A stretch of 64,000 nt of DNA from Clostridium_AT stratigraminis (GCF_045310675.1 NZ_JBJHZZ010000004.1:124001-188000), one strand, 5' to 3'; shown: positions 7,911-17,121, counted from the stretch's first letter. A program made the numbers and translations. The notes: generated by a model from the sequence alone, not told the origin.

Positions 7911-9098
7911 TTATCTATAATCTTTTGCAACTTCATTATGGATAGACCCTTCCTCGTTATTCTTATTTTGAAATACCCAGCGCAGCTGAACCTCATAGCT
8001 TGAAAATCCTAAAATGAAATCAGTTATAAGTTTTATAAAGGATTCATTTACTTTCCAAAATAAACTAATTGTATAAACTAAACCATATGAGGTCATCATT
8101 AAACAAATACATAAAATATAATAACGAACTGCAGATCTTGAAACTTTCCCTGTATCTGAAAAGATAAATTTCCTATTCATTGCAAAGTTGCACATGGAGG
8201 ATATTAAACGAGCAATAACTGTACTTAAGAATATTCTTAAAGCTGCAGGAAAAGTTGAAAGTAAATATGTATTTAATATAAAAAAGGCCGAAACATCTAA
8301 TATACTTGATACAATTGTTGATCCTGAATATTGAATTAACCCTGATATAAGTTTTAAAAATATAGGTATTGAATCCTTTATTGTACTATAATGAGAGCCA
8401 GAGTTGTTTTCAAAATAAAGGGTTTGTATAGGTATAGTTTTAAGATTTATATTATTGCGTCTTGCATTTATTAACATATTTATTTCAAAGTCGTACCTCT
8501 CCCCTTTTAATTGGAGAACCCAAGGAAGTTCTTTTTTAGGTATACCTCTAAGTCCTGTCTGAGTGTCATTTAAGCTACTATTATATAAAAATTTAAAAAT
8601 GCAGCTTGTTACTGTATTGCCTATGTAACTTCTTTTAGGAACATTACTTTCCTTAAAATTTCTTACACCTAAAATAAGTGAACCATGAGTATTGGAAAGT
8701 TTTTCGCATATTTTACAAATATCATCAATTGCATGCTGACCATCAGCATCAGCGGTAACAACACCATCTAAAAAAGAGTAGTTTTCTGTAAAATAAGTAA
8801 AAGCAGTTTTTAAGGCTCTACCCTTGCCTCGGTTTACCGCGTGCTCTAAAACTGTACATTTACTAATGTTTTTAAGCTCCGTAAAAATACTACTAAAGGC
8901 GGCATCGCTGCCATCATTTACTACAATTACACAGGGAACTCCTGTTTTAAGTAGGTCATGAACAAAATCAATTAAATTTGGAGCAGGGTTTAAAGCAGGT
9001 ATAATAACAGCACTATTTAGTTTACTTTTCATTTTAATATTATTTTTTTCTATGTAATCGGATGTTGTTATTTTTGTATTATTACTTAACAATAACAT
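7911..9098 (-). CDS. GT2 glycosyltransferase fused to a GtrA-like membrane domain
   Basis: The N-terminal half (about residues 30-240) is a family 2 glycosyltransferase: VIIPALNPAPNL, VVNDGSD, and TADADGQHA carrying the metal-binding DxD. The C-terminal half (about 245-375) has four hydrophobic helices in a GtrA-like arrangement, with the motif NFAMNRKFIF. Such fusions usually transfer a sugar to or from a polyprenyl carrier and flip it. The neighbouring acyltransferase suggests a glycolipid or surface-glycan pathway. The start is uncertain. ATG 9098 is only 2 nt from the GGAG site, whereas TTG at 9092 is 8 nt from it and may be the real start. Confidence 0.85.
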   Translation of the reverse strand: MLLLSNNTKITTSDYIEKNNIKMKSKLNSAVIIPALNPAPNLIDFVHDLLKTGVPCVIVVNDGSDAAFSSIFTELKNISKCTVLEHAVNRGKGRALKTAFTYFTENYSFLDGVVTADADGQHAIDDICKICEKLSNTHGSLILGVRNFKESNVPKRSYIGNTVTSCIFKFLYNSSLNDTQTGLRGIPKKELPWVLQLKGERYDFEINMLINARRNNINLKTIPIQTLYFENNSGSHYSTIKDSIPIFLKLISGLIQYSGSTIVSSILDVSAFFILNTYLLSTFPAALRIFLSTVIARLISSMCNFAMNRKFIFSDTGKVSRSAVRYYILCICLMMTSYGLVYTISLFWKVNESFIKLITDFILGFSSYEVQLRWVFQNKNNEEGSIHNEVAKDYR

Positions 9099-9230
9099 CA
9101 CTCCTTTCGATTGAAATTAAATAACCTATAAACTGTAGTCTTCTCCTAATATGATTATTACTAAATACTTATGCTTAGAATATATTATACATACCGTTAA
9201 AAATATTATGAATTAAATAATTTTTTAAAA

Positions 9231-9254
9231 TAAAAAACCCTGAATACTCAGGGT
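9231..9254 (-). terminator. intrinsic terminator after the CWC protein gene
   Basis: The hairpin ACCCTGA..TCAGGGT (9237-9254) is followed in minus-strand sense by six T residues. Confidence 0.8.
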
Positions 9255-9281
9255 AAAACTTGCAACTCAATCTTTGCATTT

Positions 9282-9458
9282 TTATTTTGTATACTTTTCT
9301 AGACACGCCTTGCAAATACAAGCTTTCCCCTTTTTATCTTCAGGTATCATATCTATTATATATTTAGGTATAATAACAGAATTACACCAGCATCCACCTT
9401 GACCATGCTGACAATTATTATCTTTACCACAAAGAGGACATATTTTTTCTGCATTCAT
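9282..9458 (-). CDS. cysteine-rich CWC family protein
   Basis: A 58-residue protein not covered by longer frames. It reads MNAEKICPLCGKDNNC, then GGCWCN, and ends KACICKACLEKYTK. The CPLCG, CWC and CxCxxC pattern matches the Cys_rich_CWC family, small presumed zinc-binding proteins of unknown role. ATG 9458 follows GGGGTG. It is a single small gene with its own terminator. Confidence rests on the family pattern, the ribosome-binding site and the terminator. Confidence 0.8.
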   Translation of the reverse strand: MNAEKICPLCGKDNNCQHGQGGCWCNSVIIPKYIIDMIPEDKKGKACICKACLEKYTK

Positions 9459-9537
9459 AAAATCACCCCATATAAATATTATAGAGATGTAATAATAAAT
9501 AAGTCAAGTGGATGCCATTAGTTTAGAATATATTAAG

Positions 9538-10734
9538 TTAATTTTGACTTTCAGTTAATTCTTTTTCCTTTATTCGTGCTTCTATAATTCGCTTTAAAAA
9601 TAACTTTATTAACGCTGCAGCAGGTACAGCCAGCACCATACCTAAAACCCCTGCTATATCAGCTCCGATAATTATGGAAATCAAGATAAATATTGGTTTT
9701 AGAGCTAATTTACTACCAAGAAGTTTTGGTTGAATTATATTAGCATCTATTTGAAGAATAATGAATAAAACAATAACGGCTATAAGAACCTGACTGTATT
9801 GAGCATTAAGTAATCCAAAAATTATTGTACCTGCAAAGGCAACAATTGGACCAAAATAAGGTATTAAATGACAAAGACTTGCAAGAAAACCTATTAAAAC
9901 ACCAAATTTAATTCCTATAACCCCTAGGGATACACTTAAGGCTACACACATGAAAAGTACATCTAATAGTGTGCCTCTAATAAAGCCTGAAAAAATCTCA
10001 TCGAAGTCATGTAAGTAGCTCTTAATTATTTTTGAAGTCTTATCTGAAAACATTGCTTTTGAGAACTTGATTGAATAACATATAAAATCGTCCTTGTCCA
10101 ATAATAAATAAACAGCTATGATAAGTCCAAAAACAAAATTAGAAATATATCCAGATATATTTAAGGTGTTTGAAGCTAAATTATCAGCGAAATTATTTAG
10201 CCAGGTAATAAGTGCCGTAGAAAATTGTGCTGCATATTGTTCTAACGCCTTGGACTCTAAATGCATGCTCTGTAACTTTCCTTCAATATTGTTTAAAGAG
10301 TCTGAGAATCCATTTATGTAATTGGTAATAATACCAATTACCCTGTCAAAGTTCATATTTGAAATTTGCTTTGTAATGCTAAATATAAAGGTTCCAATTA
10401 GAAAAAATACAATTAAAATTATGAGGATCACACAAGCAAAAACTGCAATGGTTCTATACTTCTTCTCATTTTTAAACTTTAAAAATTTAGTTTTTATAAG
10501 CAAGTTCTCAATTAATTCAACCAAGGGGTTAATAATATATGCAATAATAATCCCAACAAATACAGGAGTTAGCATTTTGCCTATATACTTCAAAGCCGTA
10601 GTTACTGCTTTTAAAATACTTTCAATTTCAAAAGTTGCCCTTGCCAATATAAATATTATTAAGATTGTAATTATTACATAAAGAGAGATGGTTGCATATT
10701 TTTTATTTATTTTAAACTTAATTTTATTTATCAT
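9538..10734 (-). CDS. AI-2E family transporter
   Basis: A membrane protein of 398 residues with about eight helices. An N-terminal pair is followed by a soluble loop rich in NxN/asparagine, then the conserved C-terminal block. Diagnostic segments are YISNFVFGLIIAVYLLLDKDDF, SLCHLIPYFGPIVA and LAVPAAALIKLFLKR. The family includes autoinducer-2 exporters and Na+(Li+)/H+ antiporters, so the substrate is open. ATG 10734 follows GGAGGG. A paralogue of 337 residues is at 50803-51816. Confidence 0.88.
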   Translation of the reverse strand: MINKIKFKINKKYATISLYVIITILIIFILARATFEIESILKAVTTALKYIGKMLTPVFVGIIIAYIINPLVELIENLLIKTKFLKFKNEKKYRTIAVFACVILIILIVFFLIGTFIFSITKQISNMNFDRVIGIITNYINGFSDSLNNIEGKLQSMHLESKALEQYAAQFSTALITWLNNFADNLASNTLNISGYISNFVFGLIIAVYLLLDKDDFICYSIKFSKAMFSDKTSKIIKSYLHDFDEIFSGFIRGTLLDVLFMCVALSVSLGVIGIKFGVLIGFLASLCHLIPYFGPIVAFAGTIIFGLLNAQYSQVLIAVIVLFIILQIDANIIQPKLLGSKLALKPIFILISIIIGADIAGVLGMVLAVPAAALIKLFLKRIIEARIKEKELTESQN

Positions 10735-10912
10735 TAGTCCCTCCGTAATTTATTAATGTTTTTTATAATAAGTTTATATAAGGCTTATATCTTTTAATTT
10801 AACTATCCTTTTTATTATACTAGCACAAATTATACTATCGCAGCAATTACAATTACTCATAATTTATTATACACCCATTTTATATCCCCAAAAGATAAAT
10901 ATTCCTACAAAA

Positions 10913-10940
10913 TAAAAAAGCCTTGTTATTTCAAGGCTTT
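10913..10940 (-). terminator. intrinsic terminator of the serS-DUF4256 unit
   Basis: The hairpin AAAGCCTTG..CAAGGCTTT (10917-10940) is followed by TTTTTTATTTT in minus-strand sense, 20 bp after the DUF4256 stop. Confidence 0.88.
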
Positions 10941-10959
10941 ATTGGCTTCCAACCAAAAT

Positions 10960-11523
10960 TTAGACTCTAAGTGAACCACGGAAGCCCCTGCTACCATAGT
11001 AGGAATCTGCTCCATTGTGGTATACGAAGACAGTATCATAACGGCGATCACAAAAGATGGCTCCACCCAGGTTTCTAATATTACTTGGTGTTTTCACCCA
11101 GCTAGATGTTTTTAAATCAAATTTCCCAAGTTTCTGAAGTTCACAATATTGTTCCTCAGTTAAAATCTCAATGCCCATGTTAAAAGCCATATTAATAGCA
11201 CTATTTACTGGTTTATGTTCTTTCCTTGATTCAAGAGCTTCATTGTCATAACAAAAACTTCTGCGGCCTTTAGGACTTTCTGCTGAACAATCAAAAAAAA
11301 TATATTCGCCAGTATTTTTATCTTCATCAACAATATCCGGCTCGCCACCAGTTCTTTCCATCTCATTGAGTGACCAAAGTTTTTCAGCATTTGCTTCCAG
11401 TTTTGTTTGCACTTTAGACCATTCAAGACCTTTATGGTAGTTCATGTCTTTCTCAAAACGAGCTTTCAATATTCTAAGTAGTTCTTCACGTTGTTCTTGG
11501 GACAAATCCTTTTTATTTAGCAT
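10960..11523 (-). CDS. DUF4256 family protein
   Basis: A soluble 187-residue protein matching the DUF4256 pattern: a charged helical N-terminus, EPDIVDEDKNTGEYIFFDCS, a SPKGRRSFCYDNEALESRK block, a W in SSWVKTP, and the terminal CDRRYDTVFVYHNGADSYY segment. The function is unknown. It starts 18 bp after serS behind TAAGGAGG and shares its terminator, so the two form one T-box-controlled transcript. Like serS it uses CGT/CGC arginine codons (for example CGC CGT in CDRRYD), unlike surrounding genes. This suggests joint acquisition. Confidence 0.85.
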   Translation of the reverse strand: MLNKKDLSQEQREELLRILKARFEKDMNYHKGLEWSKVQTKLEANAEKLWSLNEMERTGGEPDIVDEDKNTGEYIFFDCSAESPKGRRSFCYDNEALESRKEHKPVNSAINMAFNMGIEILTEEQYCELQKLGKFDLKTSSWVKTPSNIRNLGGAIFCDRRYDTVFVYHNGADSYYGSRGFRGSLRV

Positions 11524-11541
11524 TTTTATTCTGCCTCCTTA

Positions 11542-12822
11542 TTATTTAATAATTTCTTTCCCACCCATATACATTGCAAGTGGTTTTGGAATTGTGACTG
11601 AACCATCAGCATTTAAATTGTTTTCTAAGAATGCTATTAACATGCGTGGTGGTGCAACAACTGTATTGTTTAATGTATGAGGTAAGTAGTTTCCTTTTTC
11701 TTTGTTCTTAACTCGAATACCTAATCTGCGAGCCTGTGCATCACCTAAATTGGAGCAGCTTCCAACCTCAAAATATTTTTGCTGTCTAGGAGACCATGCT
11801 TCTACATCAATACTCTTTACTTTTAAATCTGCCAGGTCCCCAGAGCAACACTCCAAGGTACGTACAGGAATATTTAAAGAGCGGAAAAAGTCAACAGAAT
11901 AATGATGTAGTTTATTAAACCACTGAGCACTTTCTTCAGGTTTGCATAAGACGACCATTTCCTGCTTTTCAAATTGATGGATGCGATATACACCACGTTC
12001 TTCTATGCCATGTGCCCCTACCTCCTTACGGAAGCATGGAGAATAGCTGGTTAATGTTTGCGGGAGCTGCTCTTCATCCAAGATCGTATCAATAAATTTA
12101 CCTATCATAGAATGTTCACTTGTTCCAACCAGATATAAATCTTCACCTTCTATTTTATACATCATATTTTCCATTTCGGAAAAACTCATGACCCCATTTA
12201 CCACATTACTGCGTATCATAAAAGGCGGGATATAGTAAGTGAATCCTCTATCAATCATAAAATCACGCGCATAGCTAAGAATTGCAGAATGTAGTCGTGC
12301 AATATCACCACAGAGGTAATAGAAACCATTCCCACTAGTTTTTCTTGCACTGTCAAGGTCAATACCATGGAGTTTTTCCATAATATCTGTATGATATGAC
12401 ACCTCAAATTCAGGTACAACAGGTTCTCCAAAACGATCAATTTCAACATTTTCACTATCATCTTTACCAATTGGTACTGTTGGATCGATGATATTGGGGA
12501 TAACCAACATTCTCTCATTAATTTCAGCTTCAAGCTTATTTTCCAATATTTCTAATTCCGATAGCTCTTGAGCGATATCTGTAACTTTAACTTTTATTTG
12601 TGCAGCCTTTTCCTTAAGGCCTTTGGACATGAAAACACCAACTTCTTTACTAATCATATTCCGTTGATTTCTAAGTGCATCCCCTCTTGACTTTACATCT
12701 CGATATTCCTTATCAAGCTTAATTACTTCATCAACCAATATTAATTTTTGCTCTTGAAATTTCTTTTTGATATTGTCTTTTACAACTTCTGGATTTGTTC
12801 GTAAGAATTTAATATCTAACAT
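11542..12822 (-). CDS. serS: seryl-tRNA synthetase
   Basis: A class II synthetase of 426 residues that charges tRNA-Ser (and tRNA-Sec as the first step of selenocysteine insertion). An N-terminal coiled-coil arm (about residues 30-105) binds the long variable arm of tRNA-Ser. The catalytic domain has motif 2, FRKEVGAHGIEERGVYRIHQF, around residue 255-275, and motif 3, NNTVVAPPRMLIAFLENN, near the C-terminus. Codon use is unusual here: about two thirds of arginines use CGN (CGT, CGC, CGA), whereas tyrS uses AGA/AGG almost exclusively. It may be an acquired or second serS. A T-box leader precedes it. Confidence 0.96.
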   Translation of the reverse strand: MLDIKFLRTNPEVVKDNIKKKFQEQKLILVDEVIKLDKEYRDVKSRGDALRNQRNMISKEVGVFMSKGLKEKAAQIKVKVTDIAQELSELEILENKLEAEINERMLVIPNIIDPTVPIGKDDSENVEIDRFGEPVVPEFEVSYHTDIMEKLHGIDLDSARKTSGNGFYYLCGDIARLHSAILSYARDFMIDRGFTYYIPPFMIRSNVVNGVMSFSEMENMMYKIEGEDLYLVGTSEHSMIGKFIDTILDEEQLPQTLTSYSPCFRKEVGAHGIEERGVYRIHQFEKQEMVVLCKPEESAQWFNKLHHYSVDFFRSLNIPVRTLECCSGDLADLKVKSIDVEAWSPRQQKYFEVGSCSNLGDAQARRLGIRVKNKEKGNYLPHTLNNTVVAPPRMLIAFLENNLNADGSVTIPKPLAMYMGGKEIIK

Positions 12823-12869
12823 GTTTTCCTCCTTAATTAAATAAGCTTTTATAATTGTTTATTTAGAAA

Positions 12870-13085
12870 AATAAAAATCCTTCCGTCCCATATAAATAAT
12901 ATGGGACGGAAGGATTCCGCGTTGCCACCCAAATTGTCAGCCTGTTTGCCAACCACTCGAAGGTGCTATAAAGGGCACTACACTATGGCTCATCACCGAC
13001 AGCTTCAAAAGTGGAAGGCTTAACCTCTCACCAGTTCACACCAACCACCGGCTCTCTGTAGAGATTCATAAACTTTAGCTTCTAT
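12870..13085 (-). promoter_or_regulatory. T-box leader of serS
   Basis: In gene sense the core GGGTGGCAACGCGG (12917-12931) is followed by a long terminator hairpin (12876-12916, arms AATCCTTCCGTCCCAT and complement) and a T-rich tail. The upstream stem I region (about 13010-13070) contains AAGCCTTCCACTTTTGAAG, offering UCC as a serine specifier. Uncharged tRNA-Ser is the expected effector. The specifier assignment is from position only. Confidence 0.9.
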
Positions 13086-13116
13086 CATCACTGTTATACA
13101 ATATTTTATTATACTT

Positions 13117-13145
13117 ATTATAAACAGTTAATAAGAGTTTTACAA
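13117..13145 (-). promoter_or_regulatory. sigma-A type promoter of the serS T-box transcript
   Basis: In gene sense, TTGTAA (13140-13145), 17 bp, TATAAT (13117-13122). Identical hexamers and spacing to the tyrS T-box promoter. Confidence 0.75.
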
Positions 13146-13319
13146 GTTAAAATTTATTTTATTGGTGACATCTGCATTTCTACAGACTGCTCAAGGTAGC
13201 TTAGATATCTTAAGAAATTTGTAAGAATTAAAACAATATTTGTAATAATTATAGTACAAAATTTTTTAAAAGTATTTATTATAATTTATTTATAAAGCAT
13301 TGTAAGGAAGGGATATTAA

Positions 13320-13994
13320 ATGAAAAGATATGCAGTAAGAAGAGTCAATATACTGATAACAACAGTTATAATGTTTTTTCTGGTTTTACTGGTTCTTAAT
13401 AAGACTCTGCTTAAAGGTTCTTGGATGAATACAAATTTAGACCAAAATATGCTTAATGGTATAGCAGAAAGCGAAAAGCTTACTCATAGCATAATTAAAA
13501 ACAATGATAAAAACAAAGATACAAATTTTAATGAAAAGGTATATTCCTATTTAAAGTCGTCAAGTCATGAAAAAAGTGTTTTTAACGCTGCTATTATTTT
13601 AAACGGTAAAACTTCTTCAAATTCCTGTGTTTACTTTATTTCAGAAGTTTTGAGAAGAAACGGTGTGGAAATTCCAAAGGAAATCGGCAATACTTCTCAA
13701 ATTGTTCCTCTACTTCAGCAAAAGGGTTTTCAGAAATATACTAATTATAAGGATCTGCAGCCGGGAGATATAGTATTTACAACAGATGAAAGCGGTAATA
13801 AAAACGGCGTGCCTTCTCATACATATGTTTTCATGAAATGGGTAGAGAAAGGAAGCTATGACTACGCTTATATATGTGATAATCAGGCAAAGGACTATGA
13901 AAATCAAATTTATCATATTAGAAATATAAAAAATAAAGACAGTGTAAATGGAATTCCTAAGGATGCCTTCAGTTTTTTTATGAGACCTGAATAA
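13320..13994 (+). CDS. membrane-anchored NlpC/P60-like cysteine peptidase family protein
   Basis: A 224-residue protein with a basic N-terminus and one hydrophobic anchor (residues 12-32), so the rest should be outside the membrane. The extracytoplasmic domain carries SSNSCVYFISEVLRRNGV, with a candidate nucleophile Cys. It continues with LQPGDIVFTT, PSHTYVFMKW with a candidate His, and ICDNQ as a possible third polar residue. This order resembles NlpC/P60 and CHAP peptidoglycan amidases, although overall divergence is high. ATG 13320 follows AAGGAAGGG. It precedes a response regulator and kinase by 42 bp, suggesting an envelope-sensing unit. Confidence 0.7.
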   Translation: MKRYAVRRVNILITTVIMFFLVLLVLNKTLLKGSWMNTNLDQNMLNGIAESEKLTHSIIKNNDKNKDTNFNEKVYSYLKSSSHEKSVFNAAIILNGKTSSNSCVYFISEVLRRNGVEIPKEIGNTSQIVPLLQQKGFQKYTNYKDLQPGDIVFTTDESGNKNGVPSHTYVFMKWVEKGSYDYAYICDNQAKDYENQIYHIRNIKNKDSVNGIPKDAFSFFMRPE

Positions 13995-14036
13995 TATATA
14001 AAAAAATGCTATAATGGTAGCAATAGGAGTGAGTAA

Positions 14037-14726
14037 ATGATGGATTATAATGTTTTAGTTGTTGACGATGATAATGCAATTAGAGAATCTATAGAGATAT
14101 ATTTAAAGAATGAAGGCATAAGGGTAATAGAGGCCAGTGATGGACTTCAGGCACTAGAGTCACTTGAAAGAGAAGAAATTCATCTTATTCTAATGGATGT
14201 TATGATGCCGGTAATGGACGGTATAAAGGCAACTTTTAAAATTAGAGAAAGCAAAAATATACCTATTATAATGCTTTCAGCAAAATCGGAAGATACTGAT
14301 AAGATATTAGGCCTTAATATAGGAGCAGATGATTATATAACAAAGCCTTTTAATCCCCTGGAGCTAGTTGCTAGGGTAAAGTCTCAGCTTAGAAGGTATA
14401 CAAATTTTGGATACTTTAAAGATGAAGATGAAATAGTAATAAGAGGGCTTGCGCTAAACAAACATACAAAGACCGTTAGAGTAAACGGAGAAGAGGTAAG
14501 CCTTACGCCTACAGAATACCGTATGCTTGAGCTTCTCATGGAGAATAAAGGAAGAGTGTTTTCTATTGCAGAAATATACACAAGAGTTTGGAATGAAGCT
14601 TTTTACAATGGTGAGAATACCGTGTCGGTTCATATAAGAAGAATACGAGAAAAGATAGAGATCAATCCAAAGGAACCTGAATATCTTAAGGTGGTGTGGG
14701 GAATTGGTTACAAGATCGAGAAATAG
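14037..14726 (+). CDS. OmpR-family response regulator
   Basis: A 229-residue two-domain regulator. The receiver domain has the acidic pocket (VVDDDN), phospho-acceptor Asp in LMDVMMPVMDG, the conserved Ser/Thr switch (MLSAKS) and KPFNPLEL with the invariant Lys. The C-terminal winged helix contains LTPTEYRMLELLMENKGRV and ENTVSVHIRRIREKIE, as in the PhoB/OmpR DNA-binding class. It is preceded by AGGAG and overlaps the kinase gene by about 23 bp, so the two are translationally coupled. Targets are unknown; the upstream envelope protein is the first candidate. Confidence 0.93.
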   Translation: MMDYNVLVVDDDNAIRESIEIYLKNEGIRVIEASDGLQALESLEREEIHLILMDVMMPVMDGIKATFKIRESKNIPIIMLSAKSEDTDKILGLNIGADDYITKPFNPLELVARVKSQLRRYTNFGYFKDEDEIVIRGLALNKHTKTVRVNGEEVSLTPTEYRMLELLMENKGRVFSIAEIYTRVWNEAFYNGENTVSVHIRRIREKIEINPKEPEYLKVVWGIGYKIEK

Positions 14727-16701
14727 GTATCTATTTGCACTTGCGCTTTTAATATCTATGTTTGCATTTGCTGTAGCTCTGCTTTCGGTATTCGATATTG
14801 CAAATAATAGGCAGTATCTTACAAAGGATAGTTATTTTAAAAGCTACACCTACAAGGATAATTTGAGAAGCTATTTTCAGAATGTACAAATTTTAATGAC
14901 AAGTTTAAAAGATTACTCGCAAAAAACAGAGAATGAAAAGCTTAGCGACTTGAAGAAGCAGTATCTTAAACCAGATGATACAAACTTAAAGTCTATCTTG
15001 ATAGCCAACGATTTAGAGTATAATGCGGTAAAAGTAAAAATAGATGCTGAAAAAGCTTTAAAATATTATATAAAAGATAAAAAAAGTAATAAAGTTTATA
15101 CAAACATTGAAGAGCCTGGTAATGTGGAGGATTATATAAACAAAAAAGCTGTGTATGTTGATAAATTTCCTAGGAGTATTGGCAGTGACAGCTATTTGCA
15201 ATCTATAAACAGCTGGTTTCAAAGAAATGGCTTTGAAGGAAGCTTTATATTTATAAAATCTAATGGCGGCTTCAGTCAAATGACCGAAGACTACAACTAC
15301 TACAGTTCTATAGGAGAAAGAGTAAAAAAAGAAGAGATTATTTTTATAGCATCGCTAGTAGTTGGAATAGGCGTTCTCATTTTATTTAAATTAAGAAACA
15401 AGTCAGAAAGCGGAATAAGGAATTTGTATAAGAAAATCCCTTTAGATTTAAGGATGCTTGTATTTTTTGTTTATAATTTTACCAGTCTGGTCTATTTATC
15501 CCATATTAATTTTTTTTATTCTCCTATTGGAATTAATCATTTTGCAAAACTATTTATGGTAATGGTATATGTTTATTATCTTATGATAAGTATAGGTACT
15601 ACACTAGAACTTGTGCGTAGTAAAGATGAGTTTACAGCTCAGCTGAAAAGAAGCATATGCTGTCAATTATACTTTCTTTGGAAAGAAAGCCGCAGAATCA
15701 AAGGAACATTGTATAAGGAGCTGTCCTTATTTGTATTTACTACATTGTTTGGAATGTCCATTGCAATAATAGAAGTTTTACTCAGAAGACATGATGCATT
15801 GTTTTTTGTAGCATTTCTATATATTATCGTGTACTTGCTGTTTGTCCCAACATATATTCTTAAAAGAGTAGTAGCCTTGAATAGAATAATTGAGGGAACT
15901 AATGCCATAGCTTCAGGAAATCTGGAATATGCAATGGAGGAAAATGGAGAAAGCAGTTATATAGCCATTGCAAAGAATATAAACAGCATGAAGGAGAGCT
16001 TCAAGAAATCGGTTGAAAGCCAAGTGAGAAGCGAAAGGCTTAAAACTGAGCTTATAACCAATGTATCCCATGACCTTAAAACACCTCTGACTAATATAAT
16101 AAGTTATGTAAACTTGCTGAAACAAGGTAATCTTTCTGAAGAACAAAGAAAAAAATATATAGAGATTTTGGAGCAAAAGTCTCAAAGGCTTAGAGTACTT
16201 ATTGAGGACCTTTTTGAGGCTTCCAAGGTTTCAAGCGGCGCAGTTGAACTATATATTGAGAAGGTTGATATTGCGTCCCTCCTAAGGCAGGCTCTAGGTG
16301 AGTTCGACGAAAAAATAAATAATTCCTCCCTTACCTTTAGAACAAATATACCTGTAGATGAGGTATACTTAAATTTGGATGGAAAAAGAACTTGGAGGGT
16401 ATTTGAAAACTTGATAGGCAATGCGTTAAAGTATTCCCAGCCCAGCTCCAGAGTATATATTGATCTTGTAGAAAAAACAAATAAGGTCCAGGTTATAATA
16501 AAGAATATGTCTTCCTATGAATTGGATTTTGATGTAGATGAGATTTTTGAAAGATTTAAAAGAGGAGATAAGGCAAGAAGCACAGAAGGTTCAGGCTTAG
16601 GTTTGTCAATTGCAAAAAGCATTGTAGAGCTTGAGGGCGGACATATGAAAATAGATATTGATGGTGATCTTTTTAAGGTTACAACAGAGTTTTATAAATA
16701 G
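14704..16701 (+). CDS. multi-pass membrane sensor histidine kinase
   Basis: A 665-residue kinase. An N-terminal helix (about 8-30) and a ~180-residue presumed extracellular domain are followed by about five more membrane helices (residues 210-395). A HAMP-like linker follows, then HisKA with NVSHDLKTPLTNI (phospho-His) and a HATPase_c domain with NLIGNALKYS (N box) and GSGLGLSIAKSI (G box). The several-helix core distinguishes it from ordinary two-helix kinases. The start is TTG at 14704, inside the response regulator gene, with GGGG just upstream. The next in-frame ATG, at residue 18, would remove most of the first helix. It pairs with the preceding regulator. Confidence 0.88.
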   Translation: MVTRSRNRYLFALALLISMFAFAVALLSVFDIANNRQYLTKDSYFKSYTYKDNLRSYFQNVQILMTSLKDYSQKTENEKLSDLKKQYLKPDDTNLKSILIANDLEYNAVKVKIDAEKALKYYIKDKKSNKVYTNIEEPGNVEDYINKKAVYVDKFPRSIGSDSYLQSINSWFQRNGFEGSFIFIKSNGGFSQMTEDYNYYSSIGERVKKEEIIFIASLVVGIGVLILFKLRNKSESGIRNLYKKIPLDLRMLVFFVYNFTSLVYLSHINFFYSPIGINHFAKLFMVMVYVYYLMISIGTTLELVRSKDEFTAQLKRSICCQLYFLWKESRRIKGTLYKELSLFVFTTLFGMSIAIIEVLLRRHDALFFVAFLYIIVYLLFVPTYILKRVVALNRIIEGTNAIASGNLEYAMEENGESSYIAIAKNINSMKESFKKSVESQVRSERLKTELITNVSHDLKTPLTNIISYVNLLKQGNLSEEQRKKYIEILEQKSQRLRVLIEDLFEASKVSSGAVELYIEKVDIASLLRQALGEFDEKINNSSLTFRTNIPVDEVYLNLDGKRTWRVFENLIGNALKYSQPSSRVYIDLVEKTNKVQVIIKNMSSYELDFDVDEIFERFKRGDKARSTEGSGLGLSIAKSIVELEGGHMKIDIDGDLFKVTTEFYK

Positions 16702-16730
16702 ATTATGGACTTTCATTTCCTCCTTCTTTG

Positions 16731-16783
16731 AAAAAAAGTAAAGTCGCTAGCACTTTACGGTTTTACCCTAAAATACTAGCGAC
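16731..16783 (-). terminator. terminator of tRNA-Pro
   Basis: In minus-strand sense, GTCGCTAG (16783-16776) and CTAGCGAC (16750-16743) form an 8-bp stem around a long loop. It ends in TTTACTTTTTTT (16731-16741). It also lies after the kinase gene on the opposite strand. Confidence 0.7.
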
Positions 16784-16800
16784 CTCACAGTTAGGCAATT

Positions 16801-16876
16801 TGGTCTGGGTAACAAGATTTGAACTTGCGACCTCTAGAACCCCATTCTAGCGCGCTACCATCTGCGCCATACCCAG
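16801..16876 (-). tRNA. tRNA-Pro (anticodon GGG)
   Basis: A 76-nt gene including an encoded CCA (16801-16803). The acceptor arms CTGGGTA / TACCCAG (16870-16876 and 16805-16811) pair perfectly. The anticodon stem CTAGA/TCTAG encloses the loop ATGGGGT, giving anticodon GGG with G37, which is usual for tRNA-Pro. The T arm contains GTTCAAATC. It stands alone, not in a tRNA cluster. Confidence 0.95.
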
Positions 16877-17121
16877 ATATTAAAGTAATATTTTCTTTGT
16901 TTAACAAAATATATTATAAACTGCTTACTAAAAAATTTCAATACTTTAGGCATAATTACTCTCATTTAATAGTGTCAGCGCTTAACTGTATCTATATTTA
17001 TTACTTTATTGGTAATTACATCAGTTACAGATATTTCTTTTATTTAAGCTTTAAAAGATATTAATTTTTAATAATTGCTTTTTATGGATTTCTATCCTAA
17101 TTTTAAAATAAAATTAAAAAG
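16877..17121. other. AT-rich intergenic region upstream of tRNA-Pro
   Basis: Together with the spoIVA terminator this makes about 330 bp without a gene. It should contain the tRNA-Pro promoter on the minus strand. I see no convincing ORF, repeat or structured RNA. Confidence 0.5.
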
